NCBI GenBank assembly: GCA_937870755.1
Contig: CALMZV010000077.1
Span: 1-41,813, forward strand
Length of the DNA stretch: 41,813 nucleotides
Reading direction: 5' to 3'
Source of the DNA: an uncultured Methylocystaceae bacterium
GTDB lineage: Bacteria; Pseudomonadota; Alphaproteobacteria; Rhizobiales; Beijerinckiaceae
In this document: positions 1 through 9,273 of the stretch, in pieces
How the letters are laid out: each line of letters opens with the position of its first letter
How positions within the stretch are numbered: position 1 is the stretch's first letter
Made by a program: the position numbers and the translations under genes
The notes under the pieces: model-generated
Database searches by the model: none
What the model was told of the DNA's origin: nothing
Seen by the model: the letters and a program-made list of their open reading frames with translations, nothing else

Positions 1-306
1 TTCCTCCGCCATTCGTCCAAACCGGCCGACTTTCGCCGCACCGTCCTGACATTGCAGCGCTTCAGTCGTGACCGCTGGGTGCAGGGTCGCAATCGTCCGC
101 CGCGCGCCGGCGATGTCCTTCGGGCGTTCGGTCGGTAGACCGGGCAGGCGGCGCACGGTTGATCCACCGCAACGACCGGACATTCGGACCTGCGAGACGA
201 TTTCGCGCGCGGGAAACCGGATATGGTCGGCGTTGCGCGCCGCAATCCGGCGGTCGCGAGGCGTCTTCGGGAAGGCGTTGGCTGGTTCGAAGGATAGAGC
301 GCCGCA
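1..306. other. Left-edge stretch without a supportable gene
   Basis: No frame here gives a recognisable protein. One plus-strand frame stays open from base 1 to a TAG at 136-138 and could be the tail of a gene entering from the left, but its 45 residues are arginine-rich and match no family I know. The rest precedes the ABC ATPase start; a weak AAGGA lies about 13 bases before that ATG. No clear promoter or terminator is visible. Confidence 0.4.
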
Positions 307-1014
307 ATGGGACCGCTTGTCTTCGCAGCGCGAAAACTGACCAAGATCTATCAGGTCGGCAGCGTCGAGATCGCCGCGCTGCGCGAACTGGACCTGGAGA
401 TTTTCGAGGGCGAGTTCATCGTGCTGCTCGGGCCGTCGGGCAGCGGCAAGAGCACGCTCCTGAACATCCTGGGCGGTCTGGACAGCGCGACGTCCGGGGT
501 CGCCGTCTGGCGCGACCACAATCTGGTCGCGGCCAGCGACGACGAACTCACCCTGTACCGGCGCCAGCATGTGGGGTTCGTGTTCCAGTCCTATAACCTC
601 ATCCCGAGCCTGACCGCGCGCGAGAACGTGGCGCTCGTCACCGACATCGCAGAGAGGCCGATGAAGCCGGAGGACGCTCTTGCGCGCGTCGGTCTCGCGG
701 AGCGCATGGATCATTTTCCGACGCAACTGTCGGGCGGCGAACAGCAGCGGGTGGCGATCGCCCGCGCCATCGCCAAGCGGCCGGATGTCCTGCTTTGCGA
801 CGAGCCGACCGGCGCGCTCGATTCCAGGACCGGCGTCGGCGTTCTCGCGGCGCTGGAGGAGGTTAATCGCGCATTCGGAACGACAACGATCGTCATCACG
901 CACAACATGGCGATCGGCGCGATGGCGGACCGGGTCATGCATATGGCCGACGGAAGGGTCGGCGCCATCGAGGCCAATGCGCAACGCGCCCGCCCGGGGG
1001 AAATCAGATGGTGA
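307..1014 (+). CDS. ABC transporter ATP-binding protein (MacB/LolD type)
   Basis: This 235-residue protein is the cytoplasmic ATPase of an export-type ABC transporter. The Walker A motif GPSGSGKST is at residues 42-50, the Q-loop at FVFQ (91-94), the signature LSGGEQQR at 141-148, Walker B VLLCDEP at 161-167 and the switch histidine at 199. Length and motif spacing fit the LolD/MacB/YbbA class, which works with FtsX-type permeases rather than with classical export domains. The ORF overlaps the downstream permease start by seven bases, so the two are co-translated. The substrate cannot be read from the sequence; a lipophilic compound, peptide or lipoprotein-like cargo would be typical of the class. 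Confidence 0.93.
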   Translation: MGPLVFAARKLTKIYQVGSVEIAALRELDLEIFEGEFIVLLGPSGSGKSTLLNILGGLDSATSGVAVWRDHNLVAASDDELTLYRRQHVGFVFQSYNLIPSLTARENVALVTDIAERPMKPEDALARVGLAERMDHFPTQLSGGEQQRVAIARAIAKRPDVLLCDEPTGALDSRTGVGVLAALEEVNRAFGTTTIVITHNMAIGAMADRVMHMADGRVGAIEANAQRARPGEIRW

Positions 1015-3362
1015 GCGCGCTCGACCGGAAGTTGCTGCGCGACTGCCGGCGCCTCGCCGGCCAGATATTCACCATCGCCATGGTCATGGCTTCCGGAATC
1101 GCGGTCTTCGTATCCGCGCTCGCCGCATACCATTCGCTTCAGACCTCGCAGGCGCGCTTTTATGAGGACACGCGGTTCGCCGACGTCTTCATGCGCCTCA
1201 AACGAGCGCCCCGCGCGATCGCCGAGCGCATTTCCGAAATCCCCGGCATCGCGCAATACGAGGCCCGGCTGGCGTTCGATGTCGCGATCGACCTGCCCGG
1301 CGTGTCGCTTCCGCTCTCGGGCCGCATGATCGCGCTGCCGGTCGACGGACGCCCGCGAATAAACAGGCTGCGCCTGCTTTCCGGCCGCGAAATCGCGCCG
1401 GATCGCTCGGACGAGGCGGTCGTCACGCAGGGATTCGCGGAAGGCAATGCGCTGCGCCCCGGCGACTCGGTGTCGGCGCTCTTGAACGGACGCAGGCAGA
1501 CGTTCCGGATTGTCGGCGTCGTCGCTTCGCCCGAATATGTTTTCAGCGTCGCGCCGGGTGAGGCGCTGCCGGATGACAAACGCTACGGCGTGTTCTACGT
1601 GGCCCACGATGTTCTGGCTCACGCTTTCGCCATGGAGGGCGCCTTCAACGATGTCGTCGCGACGCTCGCCCCGGGCGCGAATGCGCGGTCGGCGCAGGCC
1701 GCGCTCGATCAGCTCTTTGCGCGGTGGGGCGGCCTGATCGCGCACGACCGCGGTTTGCAGCCCTCGCATCGCCAGCTCATGGACGAATTGCGGCAGCAGG
1801 GCACGATGGCGATGACGATACCTCCCGTCTTCCTGCTGGTGTCGGCGTTTCTGCTGCGCGTGGTGATGGGGCGGCTGGTCGCCTCGCAACGCGAACAGAT
1901 CGCCACCCTCAAGGCGCTCGGCTATGGATCGGAGATCGCGTGGCACTTCGCGAAATTCGCCGCCATCACCGTGATGATCGGCGCTGCGATCGGGATCGCG
2001 CTCGGCGTCGCCACCGGACAGGCGATCCTTTATTCGTACCGGCCGTTTTTCCGCTTTCCGGAATTCATCTACGACGTGCGCCCATGGACGCCGCTCGCGG
2101 CGACCGCGCTCGCGTTCGTGAGCGGCGTCGGCGGCGCGCTCGCGGCCGTGCGGGATGTGGATCGGCTGCGTCCGGCCGAGGCGATGCGTCCTCCCGCGCC
2201 GCCCGCCTATGCCGCGCGCAACGCCGCTTCCTGGCGCGGGGTTCCGGCGCGATGGATGATGGCGATCCGCGGCGTGACGGCGCATCCGTTGCGGGCGGGC
2301 CTGACGCTCGGCGGCATCGCCACCGCGGCGCCGCTCGTGCTCCTGAGCATCTTCTGGACGGATGCGCTCAACAACATGATCGATGTGCAACTGGCCGCCA
2401 CGGATCGGTCCGACGCCGTTCTCAATTTCGTCGAACCGCTCCACCCGCGCGTGACGGACGAGGTGCGCCGCCTGCCGGGCGTGATCTTCGCCGAGCCGAT
2501 GCGCGTGGCGCCGGCGCGTCTGCGCGCCGCCAACCGCTCCTACGAGACGGGCGTGTCCGGCATTTCGGACGGACAGCAGCTGCGCCGGGTTCTCGACGAA
2601 AATCTCGCGCCGATCGACATCAAGAGCGACGGCCTGCTCATGTCGCGCCGGCTCAGCGACAGGCTCGGCGTCAGACCCGGCGATCCGGTCGAGGTCGACG
2701 TTCTCGAGGGCCGCAGGTTGCGTCGCGAAACGATCCTCGCTGGAACCGTCAACGATCTCATCGGGGTTTCGGCCTACGCCGAGCGCAACTGGCTCGATCG
2801 CCTTTTGCAGGAAGGCCCGCGTGTCGGCGCCGTCGCCGTGCGCATCGACGGCAGTCGGTCGGACGCGTTCTACGCGGCCGTCAAACGCACGCCCAGGATC
2901 GCGACCGTGAGTTTCACCGCCCAGGCGATGCGCAACTTCCGCGAGTCGACCGGCGCGGTGGTCCTGCTCATGGCGGGTTTCTTCACGCTGTTTGCGGTCA
3001 CCATCGCCTTCGGCGTCGTCTATAACAGCGCGCGGATCGCCTATCACGAACATGCGGTCGAGCTTGCGACCCTCCGGATTCTCGGATTCACCAAATTCGA
3101 AACGGCGCGACTTCTGTTCGCCGAGGCGTTCGCCGAGATCGTTCTGGCGATTCCCATCGGCCTCGTCCTCGGCCGATCGCTCGTGCGCCTTCTGCTCATG
3201 GCTTTCGAGACGGAAATGTTCGAAATTCCCGCCAGGATCGACCCCGCTTCCTATGCGCTTGCCGCCTTGCTGGTGGTGGTCGCCGCAATCGCCAGCATGT
3301 TGCTGATCGGCCGCCAGCTTTGGCGTTTCGACCTCGTTTCAGTCCTCAAGACCAGAGCCTAG
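1008..3362 (+). CDS. Long FtsX-type ABC transporter permease
   Basis: This 784-residue inner-membrane permease pairs with the preceding ATPase. It has an N-terminal membrane segment at about 20-43, a large periplasmic region, three membrane segments between about 265 and 385, then a second copy of the layout: a segment near 430-450, another soluble region, and a C-terminal FtsX-like membrane cluster ending near 771. Duplicated FtsX cores of about 800 residues are known from YbbP-like permeases; MacB-type proteins are shorter and have a single core. The ATG overlaps the ATPase stop. The adaptor gene begins two bases after the TAG, so the three genes form one transcription unit. Confidence 0.88.
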   Translation: MVSALDRKLLRDCRRLAGQIFTIAMVMASGIAVFVSALAAYHSLQTSQARFYEDTRFADVFMRLKRAPRAIAERISEIPGIAQYEARLAFDVAIDLPGVSLPLSGRMIALPVDGRPRINRLRLLSGREIAPDRSDEAVVTQGFAEGNALRPGDSVSALLNGRRQTFRIVGVVASPEYVFSVAPGEALPDDKRYGVFYVAHDVLAHAFAMEGAFNDVVATLAPGANARSAQAALDQLFARWGGLIAHDRGLQPSHRQLMDELRQQGTMAMTIPPVFLLVSAFLLRVVMGRLVASQREQIATLKALGYGSEIAWHFAKFAAITVMIGAAIGIALGVATGQAILYSYRPFFRFPEFIYDVRPWTPLAATALAFVSGVGGALAAVRDVDRLRPAEAMRPPAPPAYAARNAASWRGVPARWMMAIRGVTAHPLRAGLTLGGIATAAPLVLLSIFWTDALNNMIDVQLAATDRSDAVLNFVEPLHPRVTDEVRRLPGVIFAEPMRVAPARLRAANRSYETGVSGISDGQQLRRVLDENLAPIDIKSDGLLMSRRLSDRLGVRPGDPVEVDVLEGRRLRRETILAGTVNDLIGVSAYAERNWLDRLLQEGPRVGAVAVRIDGSRSDAFYAAVKRTPRIATVSFTAQAMRNFRESTGAVVLLMAGFFTLFAVTIAFGVVYNSARIAYHEHAVELATLRILGFTKFETARLLFAEAFAEIVLAIPIGLVLGRSLVRLLLMAFETEMFEIPARIDPASYALAALLVVVAAIASMLLIGRQLWRFDLVSVLKTRA

Positions 3363-3364
3363 CC

Positions 3365-4573
3365 ATGAAATCGGGCTTCCGCGCTGTCGTGTTCATCGTC
3401 GTCGCCCTCGCCGCCGCGGCGGCCGGGTGGATATTCCTGCGCCCAGCGCCGGTCTTCGTCGACACCGCGCCTGCGACGCGCGGCGTGTTCGTGCGCGGCG
3501 TTCTCAGCGAGGGCAAGACGCGCGTGCGCGACAGATATGCCGTGTCGTCGCCGATCGCCGGACTTCTGCGCCGGGTGGCGCTGAAGGTCGGCGACCCCGT
3601 CGAGGCGTCCGCGACCGTGGCGATCGTTGCGCCCGGCGCCGCTCCGCTGGATGACCGTCGCGCGCGCCGTCAGCTGGAGGAACGGCTCGGCGTCGCCGAG
3701 GCCGCGCGCAGCCGGGCCGCGGCGGGGGCGGCCCGCGCCCACGCGCGGCTTGAACAGGCGCGCGCCGATCTCGCGCGCACGACGACGTTGGTCGAGAAGG
3801 GCGTGGCGACCCCGACGCGGAAAGAACAGGAGGAACTGGCGGTCAAGGTCGCCGATCGCGAGGCGCAGGTCGCCGAATTCGAGGTGCATCTGGCCGAGCA
3901 CGAGGAAGCCGTCGCGCGTGCGGCCGTTCAGACGGATGGTCTGAGGGAGGATGCGGCGCGGATCATCGAGATCAAATCGCCGATCGACGGCGTCGTGCTC
4001 AAGGTCGTTCAGGAAAGCGAGGGGCCCGTCGCCGTCGGCGCGCCAATTCTGGAGATCGGCGATCCGCGTCGGCTCGAGGTGATCGCCGACCTGCTCACCA
4101 CGGACGCCGTCCAGATTCGCGTCGGCGCCGTCGCGAAAATCGAACGGTGGGGAGGCCCCGCCGATCTCGACGCGCGCGTCGCGCGGATAGAGCCGGCGGG
4201 CTTCACCAAGATTTCCGCGCTCGGCGTGGACGAGCAGCGCGTTCTGGTCGTTCTGGACATCGTGTCGCCGCGAGAACAATGGTTGCCGCTCGGCGACGCC
4301 TTTCGTGTCGAGGCCCGGATCGAGGCGGCGCGCGCGCCGGACGCCTTGATGGTTCCCGTGGGCGCCTTGTTTCGCGGGCGCAGCGGCTGGAACGTCTTCG
4401 TGGCCGAAGGCGGCCGCGCGCGGTTGCGGGATGTCGAACTCGCGCAGCGCAGCGAGACCGCCGGCCTGGTCGTCAAGGGTCTGGCCGAGGGCGAGCGGGT
4501 CGTTCTGTTTCCGCCGCCGATCCTGCGAGACGGCGCGGCCATCGCGTCCTCGGGCGGCGATCGCCGCGAGTGA
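3365..4573 (+). CDS. HlyD/MacA-family periplasmic adaptor subunit
   Basis: This 402-residue membrane-fusion protein is anchored by one N-terminal membrane segment (about residues 7-27). A first half of the lipoyl/barrel-sandwich domain follows, with the PIAG motif near 60, then a long alanine- and glutamate-rich coiled-coil hairpin (about 100-205), the second half of the lipoyl domain with SPIDGVV, and a C-terminal beta-barrel region. It should link the ABC permease to an outer-membrane channel. No outer-membrane factor gene is in the window, so a TolC-like protein would have to come from elsewhere. The ATG at 3365 was chosen because it sits two bases after the permease stop and directly precedes the membrane anchor. 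Confidence 0.88.
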   Translation: MKSGFRAVVFIVVALAAAAAGWIFLRPAPVFVDTAPATRGVFVRGVLSEGKTRVRDRYAVSSPIAGLLRRVALKVGDPVEASATVAIVAPGAAPLDDRRARRQLEERLGVAEAARSRAAAGAARAHARLEQARADLARTTTLVEKGVATPTRKEQEELAVKVADREAQVAEFEVHLAEHEEAVARAAVQTDGLREDAARIIEIKSPIDGVVLKVVQESEGPVAVGAPILEIGDPRRLEVIADLLTTDAVQIRVGAVAKIERWGGPADLDARVARIEPAGFTKISALGVDEQRVLVVLDIVSPREQWLPLGDAFRVEARIEAARAPDALMVPVGALFRGRSGWNVFVAEGGRARLRDVELAQRSETAGLVVKGLAEGERVVLFPPPILRDGAAIASSGGDRRE

Positions 4574-4595
4574 GGTCGCGTGAAGGCAGCCGGCG

Positions 4596-5165
4596 TCAGT
4601 CGTCGGGACGCCATTCGTGCGCACGCGGCGCGAACAGGCCGAGGAGGTCGATCGCGCGCCGCGCGATCTGCATCGTCATGTCGTCGAGCGTCGCCGGCTT
4701 GAGGTAATAGGCAGGCGCGGGCGGCATGACGACGGCGCCGATCTCGGTCGCCGCCGCCATCGCCCGGATGTGCCCGAGGTGCAACGGCGATTCGCGCGTC
4801 AGCAGGATCAGTTTGCGGCGCTCCTTCAGATGCACGTCGGCCGCGCGCACGATCAGGTTGTCGGCGGCCGAATGGGCGATCGCCGATAGCGTGCGCATGG
4901 AGCAGGGCGCCACGATCATGCCGCCTGTCGAAAAGGCGCCGGAGGCGATGGCGGCGCCGATGTCGTCGATGGCGTGGCGCGCGAACGCGCGCCGCGCGGT
5001 TTCCGCGAGCGCATCCGGGCCGATCTCCTGCGCGAAGGTGCGCTCGGCCGCGCGCGAGACGACGAGATGAATCTCCGCGCCGCAGGCGGCGAGCTCCCGC
5101 ACGAGCGCGGCCGCGATCGGCGCGCCGCTCGCCCCGCTCACGCCCACCACCACGCGCGCGCTCAC
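4596..5165 (-). CDS. ubiX: Flavin prenyltransferase UbiX
   Basis: UbiX joins dimethylallyl phosphate to reduced FMN to make the prenylated flavin used by UbiD. The 189-residue protein starts at a GTG that overlaps the ubiD stop (GTGA). This start places the FMN-binding GVSGASGAP at residues 8-16 and gives normal family length. Further family signatures are APCSMRTLSAIA, the NLIVRAADV block and the KLILLTRESPLH segment. Translational coupling to ubiD fits cofactor supply to its partner. It converges with the efflux cassette, with only 22 bases between the stops. Confidence 0.94.
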   Translation of the reverse strand: MSARVVVGVSGASGAPIAAALVRELAACGAEIHLVVSRAAERTFAQEIGPDALAETARRAFARHAIDDIGAAIASGAFSTGGMIVAPCSMRTLSAIAHSAADNLIVRAADVHLKERRKLILLTRESPLHLGHIRAMAAATEIGAVVMPPAPAYYLKPATLDDMTMQIARRAIDLLGLFAPRAHEWRPDD

Positions 5166-6685
5166 GCGCGGCCTCGCGTGTCGAGCGCGGCCTGCACATC
5201 GCCCCATATGGCGTCGACCCGCCTCACGACGTCGTCGGACATTTCGAGAACCTTTCCCCATTCGCGCTGCGTCTCGGCGCCGATCTTGGTCGTCGCGTCG
5301 ATGCCGAGCTTGCCGCCCAGTCCCGCCCGCGGCGAGGCGAAGTCGAGATAGTCGATCGGCGTGTCGCGCGTCAGCATCAGATCGCGTTGCGGGTCCATGC
5401 GCGTGGAAAGCGCCCAGGCGACGTCGCGCATCGAACGCACGTCGATGTCGGCGTCGAACACCGCGACGAGTTTGGTATAGGAGAATTGCGGCAGCAGGCC
5501 CCACAGCGCCATCATCGTGCGGCGCGCCTGGCCGGGATAGGACTTGCGGATGGACACGAACGCCATGCGGTACGAGCAGGCGTCCGGCGGCAGGTAGAGA
5601 TCGACGATGTCGGGAATCTGTCTGCGGATCATCGGCAGCGCGAGGTCGTTGAACACGCCGCCGATGACGGATGGCTCGTCCGGCGGCCGGCCGGTGAAGG
5701 TCGTCAGATAGACCGGATCGCTGCGCGTGGTGATCGCGCTCACGCGCAGCACGGGGAACGGCTCCACGCTGTTGTAGTAGCCGGTGTGGTCGCCGTAAGG
5801 CCCTTCGGGCGCTGTCTCCTCCGGCGCGATCCAGCCCTCGATCACGATGTCGGCGTCGGCCGGGACCATCAGCGGCACGCTGACGGCGGGCGCGATACGC
5901 GGCGCCTCGCCCCGCAGCACGCCCGAGAACCGGAGTTCCGACAACGTCTCCGGCAGCGGCAGCGCGGCCGACAGAATGGTCGCGGGATCGGCGCCGATCG
6001 CGACAGCCACCGGCATCTTCTCGTTCCGCGCTTTCCATGCGCGATGGTGCGCCGCGCCGCCGCGATGGGCGAGCCAGCGCATGATCGCGCGGCGGCCGTC
6101 CAGCGCCTGCATGCGATAGACGCCGATGTTCATGCGCGCGGTGTCGTCGGCCGGCGCGTCCGGCGGCCGCGTGATGACGAGCGGCCAGGTGATGAGCGGC
6201 GCCGGTTCGCCCGGCCAGCAGGTCTGGATCGGCAGCCGCGCCAGATCGGCGTCGCGCCCGAGCCACTTCACCTGCTGGCAGGCGGGCGCGGCGATCGTCT
6301 GCGGCCGCGTGTTGAGCGCCGCGCGCACCATCGGCCAGCGCGCCAGCGCGTCGCGCAGCCCGTCGACCGGGGCGGGCTCCCGCAGCGCGGCCAGCAGTTC
6401 GCCGAGTTCTCCGACGCGTTCGGGTCGGACGCCGAGCCCCGCGGCGACGCGCGCCGCCGTGCCGAACAGATTCGTGACCACCGGCATGGACGCGCGCCCG
6501 ACCGCGGTGGTCGCGTGGTCGAAACGCAGCGCCGGCCCGCCGGCGACCAGCACGCGCCGATGGATTTCCGTCAGTTCGCACTGCGCGGACACTTCGCGCC
6601 CGATGCGCGCCAGCTCCCCGCGCTGTTCGAGAAAGCGCACGAACGCGCCGAGATTGCGAAACGTCGGAAATTCTCGAAAACCCAT
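5162..6685 (-). CDS. ubiD: UbiD-family decarboxylase (ubiquinone synthesis)
   Basis: This 507-residue enzyme is expected to decarboxylate 3-polyprenyl-4-hydroxybenzoate with prenyl-FMN. Visible signatures are MNIGVYRMQ at about 185-193 in the prFMN/metal region and EGPYGDHTGYY at 294-304, which with E290 gives the conserved acidic pair of the active site. Length is close to that of E. coli UbiD. The ATG at 6685 was chosen because it begins MGFREFPTFR just before the first conserved block; upstream sequence in the same frame is low-complexity and antisense to ubiT. UbiD paralogues act on other aromatic acids, but adjacency to ubiX and divergence from ubiTUV favour the quinone role. Confidence 0.92.
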   Translation of the reverse strand: MGFREFPTFRNLGAFVRFLEQRGELARIGREVSAQCELTEIHRRVLVAGGPALRFDHATTAVGRASMPVVTNLFGTAARVAAGLGVRPERVGELGELLAALREPAPVDGLRDALARWPMVRAALNTRPQTIAAPACQQVKWLGRDADLARLPIQTCWPGEPAPLITWPLVITRPPDAPADDTARMNIGVYRMQALDGRRAIMRWLAHRGGAAHHRAWKARNEKMPVAVAIGADPATILSAALPLPETLSELRFSGVLRGEAPRIAPAVSVPLMVPADADIVIEGWIAPEETAPEGPYGDHTGYYNSVEPFPVLRVSAITTRSDPVYLTTFTGRPPDEPSVIGGVFNDLALPMIRRQIPDIVDLYLPPDACSYRMAFVSIRKSYPGQARRTMMALWGLLPQFSYTKLVAVFDADIDVRSMRDVAWALSTRMDPQRDLMLTRDTPIDYLDFASPRAGLGGKLGIDATTKIGAETQREWGKVLEMSDDVVRRVDAIWGDVQAALDTRGRA

Positions 6686-6695
6686 CGAATGTCTA

Positions 6696-6725
6696 TTGAC
6701 GACCGTCGCGCCGCCCGCCTTATCT
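6696..6725 (+). promoter_or_regulatory. Candidate sigma-70-like promoter for ubiTUV
   Basis: In the 82-bp divergent gap between ubiD and ubiT, a TTGACG hexamer at 6696-6701 is followed after 18 bases by TTATCT at 6720-6725. A GGAG ribosome-binding site (6758-6761) lies six bases before the ubiT ATG. The -10 match is moderate. This is a pattern match only. Confidence 0.4.
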
Positions 6726-6767
6726 TCCGTCAAGGACGCGTCGGCCGCCATCCGTCTGGAGTGGCTC

Positions 6768-7322
6768 ATGAACAGCGAACCCGCCATCCCGATCTTCCCG
6801 CGCCTCGGCGCCGCGCTCGTCGCCAGACTGCCGCTTGCGCCCGCCCAGCTCGCCGCCGAACGACTCGTCTCGCAGATCGCCGCCCGCCATCCCGATCTGT
6901 TCGCGCGGCTCGGCGACCACGCGCGCAAGACCATCGCGATCGACCCGACCGACACGCCGCTGGTCTTTCTGCTGACGCCGGACCCGGACCTGCCGCGCGT
7001 GCGCGTCGCGCGCGCGGTCGCGGGCGAGAGGTGGGATGCGCGCATCGCCGGCCCGCTCGCCGCGCTCCTGGGTCTGGTGCATGGCGCTTTCGACGGCGAC
7101 GCCCTGTTCTTCTCGCGCGACCTCGTGATCGAGGGCGACACCGGGGCGGTTCTTGCGCTGCGCAACGCCATCGACAATGCGGAGCTGGACATGGGGCACG
7201 AGATTGCGTCTCTGTTCGGCCCTGTCGAGCGGCCCTTGGCGGGCGCCATGCGGATCGCCTTGCCGCTGGTGGAGCGCGCGACCGGCGTCGCGCTCATGCG
7301 GCGCGCGGGAGAGCCGACGTGA
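6768..7322 (+). CDS. ubiT: UbiT, SCP2-domain accessory protein of O2-independent ubiquinone synthesis
   Basis: This 184-residue protein carries an SCP2-like lipid-binding domain (roughly residues 40-145). In E. coli UbiT is needed for anaerobic ubiquinone synthesis and is thought to bind quinone precursors. The assignment rests on the domain and on the order ubiT-ubiU-ubiV, with both U32 genes immediately downstream. The ATG at 6768 has a GGAG six bases upstream. The ORF ends in GTGA, shared with the ubiU start, so the two are translationally coupled. The protein alone would only be called an SCP2 sterol-binding domain protein. Confidence 0.88.
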   Translation: MNSEPAIPIFPRLGAALVARLPLAPAQLAAERLVSQIAARHPDLFARLGDHARKTIAIDPTDTPLVFLLTPDPDLPRVRVARAVAGERWDARIAGPLAALLGLVHGAFDGDALFFSRDLVIEGDTGAVLALRNAIDNAELDMGHEIASLFGPVERPLAGAMRIALPLVERATGVALMRRAGEPT

Positions 7323-8308
7323 GCGCCCCGCTCGAACTCGTCTGTCCGGCCGGCACGCCGGCGGCGCTGCGCTCGGCCGTGAAGGCGGGCGCGCATACCG
7401 TCTACTGCGGCTTCGCGGACGAGACGAACGCCCGCAATTTTCCGGGCCTCAACTTCTCGCGCGCCGAGATGGAGGAGGCGATCGCCTTCGCGCACGGCCG
7501 CGGCGCGAAAGTGTTCGTCGCCGTCAACACGTTCCCGCGCGCCGGCGCCGAGCGATTGTGGCGCGCGGCGGTGAGCGACGCGCAAGCGCTCGGCGCCGAC
7601 GCCGTCATCCTCGCCGATCTCGGCCTGCTCGATCACACCGCCCGCGCGCATCCGGACCTGCGCATCCATCTCTCGGTGCAGGCGGCGGCGGCCAACGCCG
7701 ACGCCATCGAAGTCTACGCGCGCGAATTCGGCGTGAAGCGCGTGGTTCTGCCGCGCGTGCTGACCGTGCAGGAAATCGCGGCCATCAACCGCGACACGAA
7801 GGTGGAGACGGAAGTCTTCGTGTTCGGCGGCCTGTGCGTGATGGCGGAGGGCCGCTGTTCGCTATCGTCCTACGCGACCGGCCAGTCGCCGAACATGAAC
7901 GGCGTCTGCTCGCCGGCGAGCCATGTCGAGTATCGCCAGGAGGGCGACGCGCTCGTCGCGCGGCTCGGCGGCTTTCTCATCCATCGTTCGCCGGCCGACG
8001 CGCCCGCGCCTTATCCCACCTTGTGCAAGGGCCGGTTTTCCGCCGGCGGCGTGGAAGGCCATCTGTTCGAAGACCCCGTCAGCCTCGACGCGGCGAATCT
8101 CATTCCGCTGCTCGCGGACGCCGGCGTGCGCGCGCTCAAGATCGAGGGTCGGCAGCGCAGCCGCGCCTATACCGAGGCGGTCGTGCGCAGTTTCCGCCGC
8201 GCGGTCGACGCCCATGCGCGCGGCCTGCCGATCGAAGCCGCGGGTCTGGCCGCCCTGAGCGAGGGGCAGGAGACGACCGCCGGCGCCTATCGCAAGACGT
8301 GGCGGTGA
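7319..8308 (+). CDS. ubiU: UbiU, U32-family [4Fe-4S] protein for O2-independent hydroxylation
   Basis: UbiU forms a complex with UbiV that supports the ring hydroxylations of ubiquinone synthesis without oxygen. The 329-residue protein has cysteines at 173, 180, 197 and 236. Their spacing (7, 17, 39) is the same as that of the four cluster-binding cysteines of E. coli UbiU as I recall them (169, 176, 193, 232). The N-terminus LELVCPAGTPAALRSAV is typical of peptidase U32 homologues, which here are not proteases. Translation begins at a GTG overlapping the ubiT stop. Confidence 0.94.
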   Translation: MSAPLELVCPAGTPAALRSAVKAGAHTVYCGFADETNARNFPGLNFSRAEMEEAIAFAHGRGAKVFVAVNTFPRAGAERLWRAAVSDAQALGADAVILADLGLLDHTARAHPDLRIHLSVQAAAANADAIEVYAREFGVKRVVLPRVLTVQEIAAINRDTKVETEVFVFGGLCVMAEGRCSLSSYATGQSPNMNGVCSPASHVEYRQEGDALVARLGGFLIHRSPADAPAPYPTLCKGRFSAGGVEGHLFEDPVSLDAANLIPLLADAGVRALKIEGRQRSRAYTEAVVRSFRRAVDAHARGLPIEAAGLAALSEGQETTAGAYRKTWR

Positions 8309-8310
8309 CC

Positions 8311-9234
8311 ATGGACATGAGTGCGATGAAACTGACGGTCGGCCCGGTCCTGTTCAACTGGCCCGCCGACCGGTGGCGTGATTTTTACGCGCGCCTCGCC
8401 GACGAGGCGCCGGTCGACCGCGTGGTCCTCGGCGAGACGGTCTGTTCCAAACGCGCGCCGTTCTACGAGGCGTGCGTCGCGCCGGCGGCCGAGCGGCTCG
8501 CGCGCGCGGGCAAGGAAGTCGTTCTCTCCTCGCTCGCGCTCGTCACGCTGCCGCGCGAGCGCGCCGCGCTCGCCGATCTGGTGGCCAATCAGGACCACGC
8601 GGTGGAGATCAACGACATCGCGGCTCTACGATACATGGAGGCGGGCCGCGCGTTTTCCGTCGGACCGCTCGTCAACGTCTACAACGAATCGACGCTCGAT
8701 TTTCTCGCGCGCAAGGGCGCGACGGCCGTTTGCCTGCCGCCGGAACTGCCGTTCGCCTCGGTCGCCCCTATCGCCGCCTTTGCCCGCGGGCGCGGCGTTT
8801 GCGCCGAAATCTGGGCCTACGGCCGCACGCCGCTCGCCATATCCGGCCGCTGCTATCATGCGCGCGTGCACAAGCTGTCGAAGGATTCCTGCCAGTTCGT
8901 CTGCGAGCAGGATCTCGACGGGCTGGACGTGCGCACGCTCGACGACATGGATTTCCTCGCCATCAACGGCGTGCAGACAATGTCGTGGAACTACGCCTGC
9001 CTGATCGGCGATATCGAGGCGCTCGCGCTCGCCGATGTGGACGCGTTGCGCCTGTCTCCGCACAGCGGCGATTTCGTCGCGGTGACGGAAATCTTCCGCC
9101 GTCGGCTCAATGGCGAAATCTCTGCGGCCGCCGGGTTCGAGCGGCTGCGTGCGTTGCAGCCGGACGTGGAATTCTCCGACGGCTTTCTCGCAGGGCCGAC
9201 CGGCGCGACGCCGCTCGGCGGCGTTCCGGCCTAG
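8311..9234 (+). CDS. ubiV: UbiV, U32-family [4Fe-4S] partner of UbiU
   Basis: This 307-residue U32-family protein is the second half of the UbiU-UbiV complex. Cysteines at 45, 181, 194 and 198 reproduce the E. coli UbiV pattern as I recall it (39, 180, 193, 197), including the compact C-x12-C-x3-C group. The ATG at 8311 lies two bases after the ubiU stop; a second in-frame ATG five codons later is an alternative start. The gene ends the rightward ubi operon and converges with the glycine oxidase gene 39 bases away. Confidence 0.93.
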   Translation: MDMSAMKLTVGPVLFNWPADRWRDFYARLADEAPVDRVVLGETVCSKRAPFYEACVAPAAERLARAGKEVVLSSLALVTLPRERAALADLVANQDHAVEINDIAALRYMEAGRAFSVGPLVNVYNESTLDFLARKGATAVCLPPELPFASVAPIAAFARGRGVCAEIWAYGRTPLAISGRCYHARVHKLSKDSCQFVCEQDLDGLDVRTLDDMDFLAINGVQTMSWNYACLIGDIEALALADVDALRLSPHSGDFVAVTEIFRRRLNGEISAAAGFERLRALQPDVEFSDGFLAGPTGATPLGGVPA

Positions 9235-9273
9235 GTCGTTTTCGAGCGAGGCGGAATCCGGTTCCCGCCGCGC

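Noticed and set aside
1-138. Plus-strand open frame entering from the left edge
   Set aside because: Only 45 arginine-rich residues are visible, with no recognisable motif; too little to call a gene.
711-3053. Long minus-strand open frame opposite the permease
   Set aside because: Its product is arginine-, aspartate- and histidine-rich with no recognisable domain, the usual shadow of a GC-rich gene on the other strand, where the FtsX permease is clear.
6696-6709. FNR/Dnr-like box (TTGAC-N4-GTCGC) before ubiT
   Set aside because: Only one half matches and the second lacks the terminal AA. The centre would lie near -30 relative to the predicted start, not near -41.5. The same TTGACG is better explained as the -35 hexamer.
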